Shown in pieces: positions 17,469 to 25,072 of a stretch of 25,072 bases of DNA. Positions within the stretch are counted from its first letter, which is position 1, and every line of letters starts with the position of its first letter. The notes beneath the pieces were generated by a model, which saw only the letters and a list, made by a program, of their open reading frames with translations, did no database searches and had not been told where the DNA came from. Location: the IMG/VR virus record IMGVR_UViG_3300030107_005200, positions 1 to 25,072 of that record; one strand, written 5' to 3'. This DNA is from a virus. A program made the translations under genes and the position numbers.

Positions 17469-18671
17469 TTAAAGAGGTAAAGGTACGTCGTGGCAGATAC
17501 ATTCAGCTTTTTTACTGCCGCTAAAGCCATCAACAATATGTGTCCACGTTACACCATTGTCTGTTGATCTAATAATGTCTCCATTATTGTTGCCATCACG
17601 CACTCCCCACCAATTACCATTACCATCACCGATAATGTAGTTTAGGTTTCCTGTCCCTGCGGGAATATCGTTGTAGTCACCAGCAGAACCAGCAGGGCGA
17701 GTTAGTGTTTTACCGTTTACGTCGTATAAAATAATCCCGTCTTGGGCTGCATCATTTACGATAACCCTACCGCCTGCAGCAGCAATATTATTATAGTTGT
17801 AGGTAGAAAGGTGAGTACCGGAATTTCCTGTTGCCCTTTGCTCTGTGCCCCAGTCGGTTGTGTCGCTGGCTGCTGCTGAACTAAGGTATACGTCGTCGCT
17901 GCTTGTAGTGAGGTGAAACAGCGCGATTAACGAGTTGTTTGTGTATGCAAGATCCTTGATATGGTATGCATTGCTTTGTGCTGTAAATGTGTGGTGAAGC
18001 GACCAACTACTCGCATTATCTGTAGACCTATACAGTTTATTGGCAAACCCAAACCACCACGTACCAATGCCGTTTGTAGTTAAAGCATATATTCCTTTTT
18101 GATTTGTAACTGCTGTATACGCTGCATCAATATCAGTCAGTCCAGTTAAATCAATTGCAGACCAATTAGAACCGTCGGTAGACCGGTATAAATTTTTAAC
18201 CGAACCACTAAACATTCCAGCCGTAACCCAAACATTGTTTCCCCAGGCTACAGTTCGTTGCCTAAAGTTACCAGCGGGTTGGCCGGATGCACCGAGATTG
18301 ACGCTTCCCCACGTATCACCGTCTGTAATATCTCCATCATCATCTAACAAAATTTCTGGAGCGTTGCTCATAATAACGGCAACATACATAAGATTACCAG
18401 ACCCGTCTTTGCCTGCCGCAATTTCTACAAAGTCTCCATTAGTATTAAAAGCATCGTATTTATTGTCTTGCCACGTTTGTTTTGTTGCGGCGTCTCCTAC
18501 CGGCGCGTAGGAAAGTAAACCGTCCATACAACCAACTACAAGTGTAGTAACGCTAGCTGCTCCAGAGGGACACGTAAGACCGTCAATGGTTTCAATACTT
18601 GCATACGCAACACCATCGACCTTTTCGATGCTTGCGGTAGCTACACCATTAACTTTCTCAACATCAGCCAT
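17469..18671 (-). CDS. Tail-associated beta-propeller protein with Asp-boxes
   Basis: 400 residues. The start has three short repeats of the type (V/I)E-(K/T)-(V/I)-(N/D)-G-(V/L) (residues 4-31), a coupling segment often seen at the start of marine phage tail proteins. The body has sialidase-type Asp-boxes S-T-D-x-(x)-x-x-W at 164-170, 216-223 and 369-376, plus blocks such as WGNNVWVTAGMF, which point to a six- or seven-bladed propeller. No complete sialidase active site can be read. It would sit at the fibre end and bind or cut a host glycan. It overlaps the fibre gene by one base (TGATG). Confidence 0.8.
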   Translation of the reverse strand: MADVEKVNGVATASIEKVDGVAYASIETIDGLTCPSGAASVTTLVVGCMDGLLSYAPVGDAATKQTWQDNKYDAFNTNGDFVEIAAGKDGSGNLMYVAVIMSNAPEILLDDDGDITDGDTWGSVNLGASGQPAGNFRQRTVAWGNNVWVTAGMFSGSVKNLYRSTDGSNWSAIDLTGLTDIDAAYTAVTNQKGIYALTTNGIGTWWFGFANKLYRSTDNASSWSLHHTFTAQSNAYHIKDLAYTNNSLIALFHLTTSSDDVYLSSAAASDTTDWGTEQRATGNSGTHLSTYNYNNIAAAGGRVIVNDAAQDGIILYDVNGKTLTRPAGSAGDYNDIPAGTGNLNYIIGDGNGNWWGVRDGNNNGDIIRSTDNGVTWTHIVDGFSGSKKAECICHDVPLPL

Positions 18672-20464
18672 CAGGCAACCTCAACCAAGTTGAAGCTTGG
18701 TGAAAAATAAACCATATCCGCTGTCACGGCAAAGCCAAGTACTTGAACAAGATCACCGTCATCAGAGGGTGCAGTGCTTGTTGGTGGCCCTTCAGATTCT
18801 GGACCATAAATAGGCTCACCGATTGTAAAGCTTGGGAAGGTAGCCGCATCCCGACAGAACCCCTGCATTAAAAACGAACCGCTGGCGTCCTGGCTAATAT
18901 CTGCTGCCGCCATAGCAACAATCAGTTTTTTATGCTGCCCTGTCGCGTGGTTCGCCTTCATCATCTTGTTGTTGGTTGAGTCAAAGAAGCAGACGTCGCC
19001 TCGATTCATCGCTTCACCCGCAGTAAATATCGCAGTGATACCCGACACGTTTTCGTCTGCTAAAGTAGATTGATTAAACTCTACAGTGTTTGCTACAACA
19101 GTGCTGCTTAGAGCGAAATCAAGCGTATTGTCGCTGTCATCGTAGGTAACTGAAATACCTTGCTCAGTATTACTACTGACCATTGCTCCTACAGTATCAC
19201 TAATGACTTCTGCAAGTGCAACACCTCCAACTGTAATAGCATCAGCCTCAAGCGTGCCATCAAAGTCACCATCTACTGCATCGATGTTGCCCTTGAATAC
19301 CGTAGCTGTGACAGTGCCGCTGCTTGGGTTGTACGAAAAGTCACCGTCTGACTCAAGACCAACGTTACCGGTAGCAGAAGCATCCTCGATGAACGGGATG
19401 AGGTTTTCTTCATTCGTACTTTCGTTGTCTGTAACCGTAACGTGAGTTGCATTGGTAGCGTTCGTAGCGTTCGTAGCGTTTGTTGCATTGGTCGCATTCG
19501 TGGCGTTTGTGACTGTTACACCAGCAATTACTGTGTTTAATGCAGTACCGTTTACGGTAATAGCATCAGCCTCAAGAGTGCCGTCAATATCTGCATCACC
19601 GCTAATATCTAGTGCGGTACAAGCAAGTGTTCCACTGGAAGAATTAAATGTAAGGTTTGCTCCACTTTTCGGTGATTGGTTACCCGTAGCACCTGTAGCA
19701 AACAATGGAAAACAAGTTGTGTCCGAAGACTCATCAGCAACCACAACGTTTGTTGCGTTGGTTGCGTTGGTTGCGTTTGTCGCATTTGTAGCGTTTGTTG
19801 CAGTTGTAACAGTCGTATTAGCAATAACAGTTGCAAGTGCTGTACCGTTAACAGTAATGGCGTCTGCTTCGAGTGTGCCGTCAATGTCAGCGTCACCACT
19901 AATATCTAGTGAACCAGCGTCTAACTCACCTGTAAGTGTAACGTTACGAAAGCCTGTAATGTCTTTGTTTGTGTCAACAGTAACTGCTTTAGAGGCTACA
20001 ACAGTTCCTGCGGTTGAGCCGTCCAACTTGTTAAGTTCAGCCGTGCTAACAGTAGCGCCATCAAGAATCTCAAGTTCAGTTTCAGTAATTGCTGCACTAC
20101 CAATAGTAAAACCTGTAGCAGTAACAACGCCTGACGAAGTAATTGCACCAGTCTTTATAGCAGCATCTGTAAGTGAAAGATCTCCAGTGCTAGCGCCTGT
20201 AAATGAACCTGTAGCAACCGTTACCTTATCTTCGCTTTCGTCCCAACCAATAAATACGTTGGTGTCGTTACCGCGTTCAATAACAATACCTGCATCACCT
20301 GAAGCCGAACCTGTTGAACCATTAGCCAACTCAAGCAGCTTATCGGATACAACAGTATTTGTAGTTGAAACTGTAGTTGTTGAACCATTAACAGTAAGGT
20401 TTCCATCTACCGTAGCATTACCATTAGCGTCAACCTTAATGGTGTTTTCCCATACATTAGCCAT
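18671..20464 (-). CDS. Tail fibre protein with TNA repeats and an internal duplication
   Basis: 597 residues of Thr/Ala/Gly/Asn/Asp-rich beta sequence. N-terminus NTIKVDANGNATVDGNLTVNGSTTTVST is the common fibre entry repeat. Later, LDISGDADIDGTLEADAITVNGTAL occurs at 186-210 and 285-309 (given here in parts: LDISGDADIDG, TLEADAITVNG), followed by TNA repeats at 223-239 and 319-340; a third, looser copy (DGDFDGTLEADAITVGGVAL) is near 398-417. The C-terminal part (460-597) has FTAGEAMNRGDVCFFDSTN, a domain found at fibre ends. The fold is likely a trimeric beta-helix shaft. No chaperone gene is recognised beside it. Confidence 0.82.
   Translation of the reverse strand: MANVWENTIKVDANGNATVDGNLTVNGSTTTVSTTNTVVSDKLLELANGSTGSASGDAGIVIERGNDTNVFIGWDESEDKVTVATGSFTGASTGDLSLTDAAIKTGAITSSGVVTATGFTIGSAAITETELEILDGATVSTAELNKLDGSTAGTVVASKAVTVDTNKDITGFRNVTLTGELDAGSLDISGDADIDGTLEADAITVNGTALATVIANTTVTTATNATNATNATNATNATNVVVADESSDTTCFPLFATGATGNQSPKSGANLTFNSSSGTLACTALDISGDADIDGTLEADAITVNGTALNTVIAGVTVTNATNATNATNATNATNATNATHVTVTDNESTNEENLIPFIEDASATGNVGLESDGDFSYNPSSGTVTATVFKGNIDAVDGDFDGTLEADAITVGGVALAEVISDTVGAMVSSNTEQGISVTYDDSDNTLDFALSSTVVANTVEFNQSTLADENVSGITAIFTAGEAMNRGDVCFFDSTNNKMMKANHATGQHKKLIVAMAAADISQDASGSFLMQGFCRDAATFPSFTIGEPIYGPESEGPPTSTAPSDDGDLVQVLGFAVTADMVYFSPSFNLVEVA
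19313..19912 (-). repeat. Duplicated fibre module, about 100 residues per copy
   Basis: Two neighbouring copies of about 300 bases (19613-19912 and 19313-19612) encode a DADIDGTLEADAITVNG block, a TNA run, an acidic/Ser segment and an SSGT block. Within each copy the TNA run is itself a short tandem repeat of 9-12 bases (19748-19798 and 19445-19510). The two runs differ in length (about 17 and 22 residues), so this is a likely length-variation site. Confidence 0.7.
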
Positions 20465-20910
20465 TATCGTCTCCAGTTGACCCGAATGTTTGCTTTGGGT
20501 GATCCAGTAGCATCATCCACTTTAGCCATTACGTAAATTGAACCTTGCTTTATATTGGCTACACTGTTATCGTAGTTGTAGTCATTGTCTACAATAAAGA
20601 CGCCACTAGCTGTAGTACCTGTTCCAGCCGTTAGGTTTTCTGTAGAACCACTAGCAGTGCCAGAGGTAATAGCACAGTTACCATTAGAGTCTCTTGCTAA
20701 GTACATTGTTACCGATGACGCAGAACCCTTTACAGTAAAGTCAAACTCTACAGTTTCAATGTGTCCAGAATCAGGAAACAGGTTTGAATTTGTATTGTTT
20801 GTGGTATCTTGCGTAACTTCAAAAGCTTGAAAGCTAGTAGTAAGCGACGTGGGCGCCGTTGTATTGTGGTGGTACGAATAGCCTGTTTGACTCCATGAAC
20901 GAATACCCAT
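20464..20910 (-). CDS. Beta-rich structural protein, 148 residues
   Basis: The product (MGIRSWSQTGYSYHHNTTAPTSLTTSFQAFEVTQDT...) is Thr/Ser/Asn-rich with aromatic strands (SSVTMYLARDSNGNCAITSG, VFIVDNDYNYDNSVANIKQGSIYVMAKVDD) and ends WRR. It fits a beta-sandwich virion protein, perhaps at the base of the fibre. The stop overlaps the fibre start (TAATG). It follows the giant protein by one base. No family recognised. Confidence 0.65.
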   Translation of the reverse strand: MGIRSWSQTGYSYHHNTTAPTSLTTSFQAFEVTQDTTNNTNSNLFPDSGHIETVEFDFTVKGSASSVTMYLARDSNGNCAITSGTASGSTENLTAGTGTTASGVFIVDNDYNYDNSVANIKQGSIYVMAKVDDATGSPKANIRVNWRR

Positions 20911-20911
20911 C

Positions 20912-23900
20912 TTACTGATCCTTTAAAGTTTGTATATCAAATGTTCTGGAAACACCAGACCTACGGAACATTTCATCTTCCCGTTGTTTTATATCATAAT
21001 CTATACGACGTTTTCTTGCGGCTTCATTCTCAGCAATAATACGAATTCCCGTCATAGCATCAAGAAGTTTCCACGAATCAGACAACGGATCTACATTCAT
21101 TTCAGAATATTCTTTCCTAAGTTCTTCTGGCATTTTATCTAAATAGGTCATGTTATACATCATGGATGCAGCAGAAGCATCCTTTAAGACGCGGGACCAA
21201 GGCATAGACATAAGAGCATAGTTTGCGTGACCGTTAATATATAGATCATCAGTCCAAGAACCCCGCTTGGCATTAATGTATTGGTTTGGCCCAAAACCAG
21301 TAATGTTGGTCAGCATATCTGCAATGCCATCACCAGCGCCGGGAACCTTCCTAACGGTAGACATTAATTGAGCAGCGAATCTTGAACTAGTCATATCTGA
21401 AATAGGCTGATCATAAAAAAGATTATAATTAGAAGCCATTTCACCTATTGCCTTCAATAAGAAATGTGTTTGACCGGCAATGCGAAGACCACGTTTTTTA
21501 TTATCGTATCTTCTATAGTTTACAGGTTTAGCTGCATCAGTAATCATGGTCATTTGATCAAAGAAAGCTTCTTGTGGAAGACCAAGGCCTTCTACATAAA
21601 ACCCAGGCTTACCAGGAACAGGAAAACGAATATAGTTTCGTGCGTGATAGTCTCTAAAAGCAAGAGAGTTCTTAGATGCTCCGTACTTTGGTACATAGGG
21701 AACACCTGCTTTCTCTGCATTGTACTGCTCAATAAGTTCTGGACCCTGGTGGATTAAAAGCTTGTTGAAGTTTGAATAAAAGTACGGGCTTTTCAACATC
21801 ATGTCTAGTTGAAGGCCAACGTTCTTCTGTGTCCACGTAAAGAATGGAACAAGAAGCCGCATCCAGTCTTTCTGTACTGCGGTCAGGTCATTGTAGTTAA
21901 ACAAAAACTTATTTGAATGTTCTGCAGCTTTATCGTAACTTTTTGTTTTTTTAACGTTACCAATAAAGTTGGTAATGCGAGCCTGGTTCTCAGTCATTCT
22001 ACCAACGCCACGACCAATGCTTTTTGGTAGACCAATTGGAAGTATTGTTCCCGTCATTAGTGCGGGCAAGCCTAAGATTGCTCCATCTTCAACTGCACTA
22101 ACAAATTTAAGTCCCTTATCTAACTTCTTTGATAGCCCAGCAGAAGCATATATTTCGGATAAGTTACTTTCAAAGTCACCAATATCAACGAATTGCTGCA
22201 TGTTTCCAGACAATACGTTTCTTTCTTTTAAAATACTTAATGCTTCATCTGCGGTATATGGAATACCATCACCTAAATCATAAGTAGCATTGGGAGTATC
22301 TATAGAATTAATAAGCTTTAACTGTGCTTTTCTTCTATTAAACGCAAGCGCAGACTCATTAACACCACGCTTCATTCCATATATTTTTCGTGCGTTTTTT
22401 AGTGACCCAAAGCGATCATAAAATGCAGTTAATGATGAAAGTCGAGCAGCCTCAAACTGAACCAATGGATTTAAAGAACCAATCCCAAGATCCAACATGT
22501 TTGTAAACTGGTTTGATACTGCATTTCTAGAATGAAAAGCAGCAGCAATAATTGTTACTCGAAGCTTCCAAAAGTTATTAAATTTTCTTAATACATCTAT
22601 AGGCCAAGAAGACTTCTCATTAAACACAAACAAGTCTTCCATAGACTGTTTAACGGTGCCTGGAACGTATAGGTTCCACAACTCAGCATCTTGAGCATAG
22701 AAGTTTTTAAGGGCTTCTCCACCACGAACACGATGACCACTTAGCCCAGCCTCTGCAGCTAAAGCATTCATATCTGCAGCTACAGCATTCCAAGCCCTTT
22801 CTTCAATTCGAGAAGACTGTTTATTTATGCCGGAAAGAATTTCTTCAGGTGTCTTACCCTTCTTAGATAGCATTCGAGCAAGCTTTATTTTTTCATCTTC
22901 AACAATTTTATTGTAAGCAGCAATAGCATCAAACAGCGGTTCATTTCGTTCAAAGTTTTTAGCTTTAATTGTAGCAACAACACTAATGATTTCATCAGCT
23001 TGGCGAAGAGTAACAGAATCTCTAGAGAATTTAGCAAATTTATCTTCACGAACCTTTGTGGGATATTCTTGAGCCTCTTTAATAAGGTCATCCATTTGAG
23101 CAGGGAGCAGACCTTCGTCTGCCCACGACTGAGCGTTACCATTAACAAGAGTATCATTGCTTAGATTTTTAGATGCTCTTTGAAAAAGAGGTACGTATCC
23201 CTTATCTGCTGCCCTTCTTGCCCCATCAACAACATCAGTACTTAATTTAAACTCATCAAGTTTTGTTCTTTCTGCATTCGTAATGCTTTGAGATATAAGC
23301 TGCTCAAGTCTAACCGCTGAAGTCTTATCAATTTCTTCTTCTGGAAGAACCTTGTATTTATTAGCAAGTGACTCAAGGTAATCATCATACACAGACTTTG
23401 AACCAATAGGCTTTAATACACCGCCAGCCAAAAGAGAATACATAAACTCTTGAGTTGATATTGCTTTAGATGCTTTATAGTAGCGAGCCAATAGTGTTAC
23501 CGGCTCAATACCAAACTCTGTTCCTTTTGCAGATTTAAGAGCGTTTACCTCTTTCATTGTGCCTGCAATAAGTCGTTTTTTTCTTTGGTCCATTTTAGAA
23601 CTAAGTGCATTATCTAAAGATGAACTAAATGCTTCAAAACCAGATTTAGTTGTAACTGCTTCTGAATAACCATCGCGTATTTCTTTTGGAGATACAGGCG
23701 TATGTGGAACATAATCAACAACACCCCAAAAACGAAGCATTTCTTCGGGAGTTTTAACGAATGTCATTCCATACTTTATGTATAGATCTTCGTAGTGTTT
23801 AATTAATCCCTGAAACGCCTCTTTAGTGTCTTTTAATTCTTCCGGTAACTTACCCATTCGACGACCAACAAGGGCGCCGTACCTAGATTTAAGAGCGTTG

Positions 23901-25072
23901 TAGTGGTCTTCTCCAACAGTCTTTGCATTAATAATTGTAGGTGAGTCTGCAAGTGCAGAAAAAGCAACCATTATAGTTTCTTCATCTGAAAGATTGCTAG
24001 TAATCTTACCAAACTCATCCCATACTTTAAGTTCCCAATCTTTTAGTGGAACAACAACATCTTCACCAGACTTAATATCTGGTATTTTCATCTTAGGTAC
24101 TTCTTCTTTAAGTTCATTAACTAACTTATTGTATTCTTTCTTTAGTAGCTTTCGACCTGCTTTTTTGCTTTTCTCAACAGCAGCCGTCAAGCTGTAATTG
24201 TTGTTGTATGCAAACTTAGCAAGCGTGTCAGCCATCTTATCTTTCATTGATACAAAGATGGGGTCGTCTGGAACGTCCAGCAACTCATCAAAGGCAGCAC
24301 GAATCTTAACTGTTGCGTCTTCTACGCTTGCAGAATCATTGATTAGATTTTCAAGAACATTAGCAACCCGAGACTTTTTAAGCTTGGCAGCATCTTTCTT
24401 TATCTTGCTTTGTCTAAGCGGTGATATTTCTCTTGGTCCGCCAAGCCTTTTACGTGCTTTTTCTAGTTTTTGAAGTCTATCTAATGCTTCTGATGTTGTG
24501 TCTTTACTTATAAGAGCCCAGCCGCTAACAAACGGAGCAATATCTTTTTCAGTTATAGAGTCTGGAATTTCATAACGAGATCTATAATCATCCAACCATT
24601 CTTTTGGTGTTCTAGATATTCTTGAATTGTCTGCGCGAGAACGAAGTGGAACCCCATTAGGATACTCAGAAGAAAGCCAGTCGTGTAGGTCATTAACCCA
24701 AACCTTAGCAATTTCATACACATCATCTTCTACTGCAATTACATCTTCATAATGTTTTTCAACAAAAGATTGAACTTTGTCTTCAAATTTAACGTTGTAA
24801 AGTTTAGCCTTTAAAGAAATTTCTTTACCAAGAATATCTATAGGAAAACTTTCTGTTACCCCTTCCCTGAATTTTTTGACCTCATAAATCGCTGTTTGGG
24901 TGTCAAGCTTTTTGTCTTTGATGGCTTGCTTGATTCTATTTCTGAGAAGATTTCGTTCAACTGTTGCATCAGCCCCTTGTTGAACTCTTGTAATAGGCGG
25001 TTTTCCAGAATACCTACCTGGAGAAACAATTCTGTATGGCCGTGCGCCGGTAATTTCTTCATAGTACTCTAC
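20912..25072 (-). CDS. Giant phage protein, C-terminal 1386 residues, 5' end outside the window
   Basis: The frame is open with no stop from the right edge (25072) to TAA 20914-20912. A GTG at 24719-24721 has been a tempting start, but 117 further in-frame residues lie upstream, among them YYEEITGARPYRIV and VEKHYEDVIAVEDD, so the gene begins outside. The protein is helical and Lys/Glu-rich, with coiled-coil parts and no signal peptide. Two blocks resemble conserved segments of giant phage virion or polyvalent proteins: FWKLRVTIIAAAFHSRNAVSNQ and RLLVPFFTWTQKNVGLQL (about 820-850 and 1060-1080 of the visible part). Place before the fibre genes suggests an internal virion protein, ejected with DNA, but no enzymatic motif is seen. 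Confidence 0.75.
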   Translation of the reverse strand, partial: VEYYEEITGARPYRIVSPGRYSGKPPITRVQQGADATVERNLLRNRIKQAIKDKKLDTQTAIYEVKKFREGVTESFPIDILGKEISLKAKLYNVKFEDKVQSFVEKHYEDVIAVEDDVYEIAKVWVNDLHDWLSSEYPNGVPLRSRADNSRISRTPKEWLDDYRSRYEIPDSITEKDIAPFVSGWALISKDTTSEALDRLQKLEKARKRLGGPREISPLRQSKIKKDAAKLKKSRVANVLENLINDSASVEDATVKIRAAFDELLDVPDDPIFVSMKDKMADTLAKFAYNNNYSLTAAVEKSKKAGRKLLKKEYNKLVNELKEEVPKMKIPDIKSGEDVVVPLKDWELKVWDEFGKITSNLSDEETIMVAFSALADSPTIINAKTVGEDHYNALKSRYGALVGRRMGKLPEELKDTKEAFQGLIKHYEDLYIKYGMTFVKTPEEMLRFWGVVDYVPHTPVSPKEIRDGYSEAVTTKSGFEAFSSSLDNALSSKMDQRKKRLIAGTMKEVNALKSAKGTEFGIEPVTLLARYYKASKAISTQEFMYSLLAGGVLKPIGSKSVYDDYLESLANKYKVLPEEEIDKTSAVRLEQLISQSITNAERTKLDEFKLSTDVVDGARRAADKGYVPLFQRASKNLSNDTLVNGNAQSWADEGLLPAQMDDLIKEAQEYPTKVREDKFAKFSRDSVTLRQADEIISVVATIKAKNFERNEPLFDAIAAYNKIVEDEKIKLARMLSKKGKTPEEILSGINKQSSRIEERAWNAVAADMNALAAEAGLSGHRVRGGEALKNFYAQDAELWNLYVPGTVKQSMEDLFVFNEKSSWPIDVLRKFNNFWKLRVTIIAAAFHSRNAVSNQFTNMLDLGIGSLNPLVQFEAARLSSLTAFYDRFGSLKNARKIYGMKRGVNESALAFNRRKAQLKLINSIDTPNATYDLGDGIPYTADEALSILKERNVLSGNMQQFVDIGDFESNLSEIYASAGLSKKLDKGLKFVSAVEDGAILGLPALMTGTILPIGLPKSIGRGVGRMTENQARITNFIGNVKKTKSYDKAAEHSNKFLFNYNDLTAVQKDWMRLLVPFFTWTQKNVGLQLDMMLKSPYFYSNFNKLLIHQGPELIEQYNAEKAGVPYVPKYGASKNSLAFRDYHARNYIRFPVPGKPGFYVEGLGLPQEAFFDQMTMITDAAKPVNYRRYDNKKRGLRIAGQTHFLLKAIGEMASNYNLFYDQPISDMTSSRFAAQLMSTVRKVPGAGDGIADMLTNITGFGPNQYINAKRGSWTDDLYINGHANYALMSMPWSRVLKDASAASMMYNMTYLDKMPEELRKEYSEMNVDPLSDSWKLLDAMTGIRIIAENEAARKRRIDYDIKQREDEMFRRSGVSRTFDIQTLKDQ

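Noticed and set aside
19452-20480. 342-residue open frame on the plus strand opposite the fibre gene
   Set aside because: It is a product of the repetitive composition of the fibre gene (VAFVAFVAF mirrors TNA codons), has no ribosome-binding site, and covers a clear fibre protein.
24719-24721. GTG as start of the giant protein
   Set aside because: The frame stays open for 117 more residues with the same composition up to the window edge, and there is no stop or clear Shine-Dalgarno before it.
24856-25062. 68-residue minus-strand frame upstream of the giant protein
   Set aside because: The other minus frame here is open without a stop and continues the giant protein to the edge; this one is its shadow.
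1-25072. CRISPR array or integrase attachment module
   Set aside because: No regularly spaced identical repeats were seen; the repeats found are leaders, promoter-like arrays and fibre TNA runs. The Cas4-like nuclease alone does not make a CRISPR system, and no integrase was recognised.

Overview
The window is a gene-dense stretch (almost no gap above 160 bases) of a tailed double-stranded DNA phage. The evidence is a replication and recombination block (DnaB-type helicase, Rad52-type annealing protein, Cas4/RecB-like nuclease, SSB, RuvC-like resolvase), a phage-style tRNA, a tail-fibre and structural block with very large proteins, and a lysis-like cluster of tiny membrane proteins. The style of the fibre proteins (TNA repeats, beta-propeller Asp-boxes) resembles marine phages, but the host cannot be named from this sequence. 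No integrase, RNA polymerase, terminase, portal or capsid gene was recognised, so this is only part of a genome.

There are four transcription blocks. (1) Bases 1-2330, plus strand: the end of a Pro/Lys-linker protein, then eight small genes, several of them Cys-rich or belonging to recurrent phage families of unknown function; they stop at a bidirectional terminator (2354-2396). (2) Bases 8540-2413, minus strand: an HTH regulator, an unknown 296-residue protein, then a promoter and a chain of small phage proteins, a DUF932-like 595-residue protein, and small proteins at the end. (3) Bases 8541-14485, plus strand: replication and recombination genes, starting at a promoter-like array beside the HTH regulator, with tRNA-Asn and Zn-ribbon/winged-helix proteins at the end; a strong terminator follows (14561-14601). 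(4) Bases 25072-14593, minus strand: a giant protein open at the window edge, fibre and tail-tip-like proteins, then six small lysis-region proteins including an L,D-transpeptidase-like enzyme.

The regulator at 8259-8540, divergent from the helicase operon and next to repeats that recur at the start of the other early operon (7306-7342), looks like a genetic switch or an early-gene shut-off. Helicase, annealing protein, nuclease, SSB and resolvase together give a self-contained replication and recombination kit.

The most notable non-coding signal is a leader element found six times, on both strands, in front of early genes: an upstream hairpin in most copies, often a CAATCA box, then a small hairpin whose stem sequence changes but whose loop keeps C-R-A-A-G, placed directly before an AAGG ribosome-binding site. 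A second pattern is the repeated use of a few near-identical stop/RBS/start junctions, which gives unrelated proteins the same C-terminal GGE, EQS or EAS residues.
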